Below, piece by piece: positions 6,477 to 6,714 of a DNA stretch of 6,714 bases. A program made the translations under genes and the position numbers. Origin of the DNA: Solirubrobacteraceae bacterium (GTDB lineage: Bacteria; Actinomycetota; Thermoleophilia; Solirubrobacterales; Solirubrobacteraceae); contig JAICJK010000143.1 of assembly GCA_025928415.1 (NCBI GenBank), positions 1 through 6,714 of the forward strand, given 5' to 3'. Below the pieces are notes generated by a model. The model worked only from the letters and a program-made list of their open reading frames with translations. It was not told where the DNA came from and searched no databases. Numbering within the stretch: position 1 is the first letter of the stretch; every line of letters begins with the position of its first letter.

Positions 6477-6714
6477 TCAGCGCGCCATCCGCTCCGGGTG
6501 GCGCGGCAGCCCGTCGTCGGGGATCGGCTCCCACGGCGCCGCGTAGGCCGTGAACTGGCGCGCGGCGGGCCGGATCCCCGGGTCGGCGTCGAAGGCGCCC
6601 ATCCGCACGGCCACGATGTCGGCGTCGCCGGGGTCCTGGGCCCACAGCGCCGACCCGCAGGCGCCGCAGAAGACCTTGTCGAAGCCGTCGCCGGGCGACC
6701 AGCGCCGCAGGTGC
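6477..6714 (-). CDS. GFA / CENP-V family zinc-binding protein, C-terminal part (5' end outside window)
   Basis: The frame enters from the right edge and ends at TGA (complement of 6477-6479), giving 78 residues. The fragment contains FCGACGSALW, with the CxxC pair at fragment residues 16 and 19. This matches the second zinc-ligand motif of the GFA (glutathione-dependent formaldehyde-activating enzyme-like) family. IVAVRMGAFDADPGIRP and a terminal APWEPIPDDGLPRHPE follow, both typical of the family's C-terminal end. The first zinc motifs would lie beyond the window. Most members have no proven activity, so the formaldehyde name should not be taken as a function. The gene is convergent with the methyltransferase, with only 3 nt between the stop codons, so it belongs to a different transcript. 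Confidence 0.88.
   Translation of the reverse strand, partial: HLRRWSPGDGFDKVFCGACGSALWAQDPGDADIVAVRMGAFDADPGIRPAARQFTAYAAPWEPIPDDGLPRHPERMAR
6481..6505 (+). terminator. Possible terminator-like hairpin after the methyltransferase gene
   Basis: CGCGCCATCC (6481-6490) pairs with GGGTGGCGCG (6496-6505) around the 5-nt loop GCTCC. This gives a 10-bp stem with one T-G wobble, starting 7 nt after the methyltransferase stop. It lies within the last codons of the convergent GFA gene. There is no T-run on either side, so it may slow or help end transcription rather than act as a classical intrinsic terminator. High GC makes chance stems common. Confidence 0.35.

Noticed and set aside
6328..6645. A 105-codon minus-strand frame at the right end
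   Set aside because: The neighbouring minus frame ending at 6477 carries the GFA zinc motif and C-terminal signature, so this frame is its shadow.

Overview
The window is a gene-dense, very high-GC stretch of bacterial chromosome. Third codon positions are almost all G or C, GTG starts occur, and stop/start overlaps are tight. An actinobacterial-type opcA directly behind zwf points to Actinomycetota. The overall style would fit a deep-branching soil lineage such as Thermoleophilia (Solirubrobacterales), but that placement is inference and was not tested by any search.

Positions 2 to 4986 look like one plus-strand operon built around the oxidative pentose phosphate pathway. The order is zwf (glucose-6-phosphate dehydrogenase, 5' end outside the window), opcA (its assembly/activation partner), a GH15 glycoside hydrolase of the trehalase/glucoamylase type, pgl (6-phosphogluconolactonase), and a histidine-phosphatase-superfamily enzyme. 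The junctions are 3 nt, a 4-nt GTGA overlap, 25 nt with a near-perfect Shine-Dalgarno, and a 4-nt ATGA overlap. A plausible joint role is as follows. GH15 releases glucose from trehalose or an alpha-glucan, and a kinase encoded elsewhere phosphorylates it. Zwf/OpcA and Pgl then oxidise it to 6-phosphogluconate with production of NADPH. The last gene resembles the SHB17 sedoheptulose-1,7-bisphosphatase group, which would place a second pentose-phosphate-linked step in the same transcript.

A 107-bp GC-rich gap (4987-5093) ends this block. After it come a small secreted protein of unknown function with a clear signal peptide and two cysteines (5094-5534), then a class I SAM-dependent methyltransferase (5544-6473). 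The methyltransferase has a coiled-coil tail and a C-terminal SWRxTxPLR motif of the kind seen on surface-polysaccharide enzymes. Its stop lies 3 nt from the stop of a convergent minus-strand gene, the C-terminal part of a GFA/CENP-V-type zinc-binding protein cut by the window edge.

No tRNA, rRNA, mobile element, CRISPR array or prophage signature was seen. Most of the window is ordinary housekeeping metabolism. The points worth a second look are the makeup of the operon, the identity of the phosphatase, and the tail of the methyltransferase.
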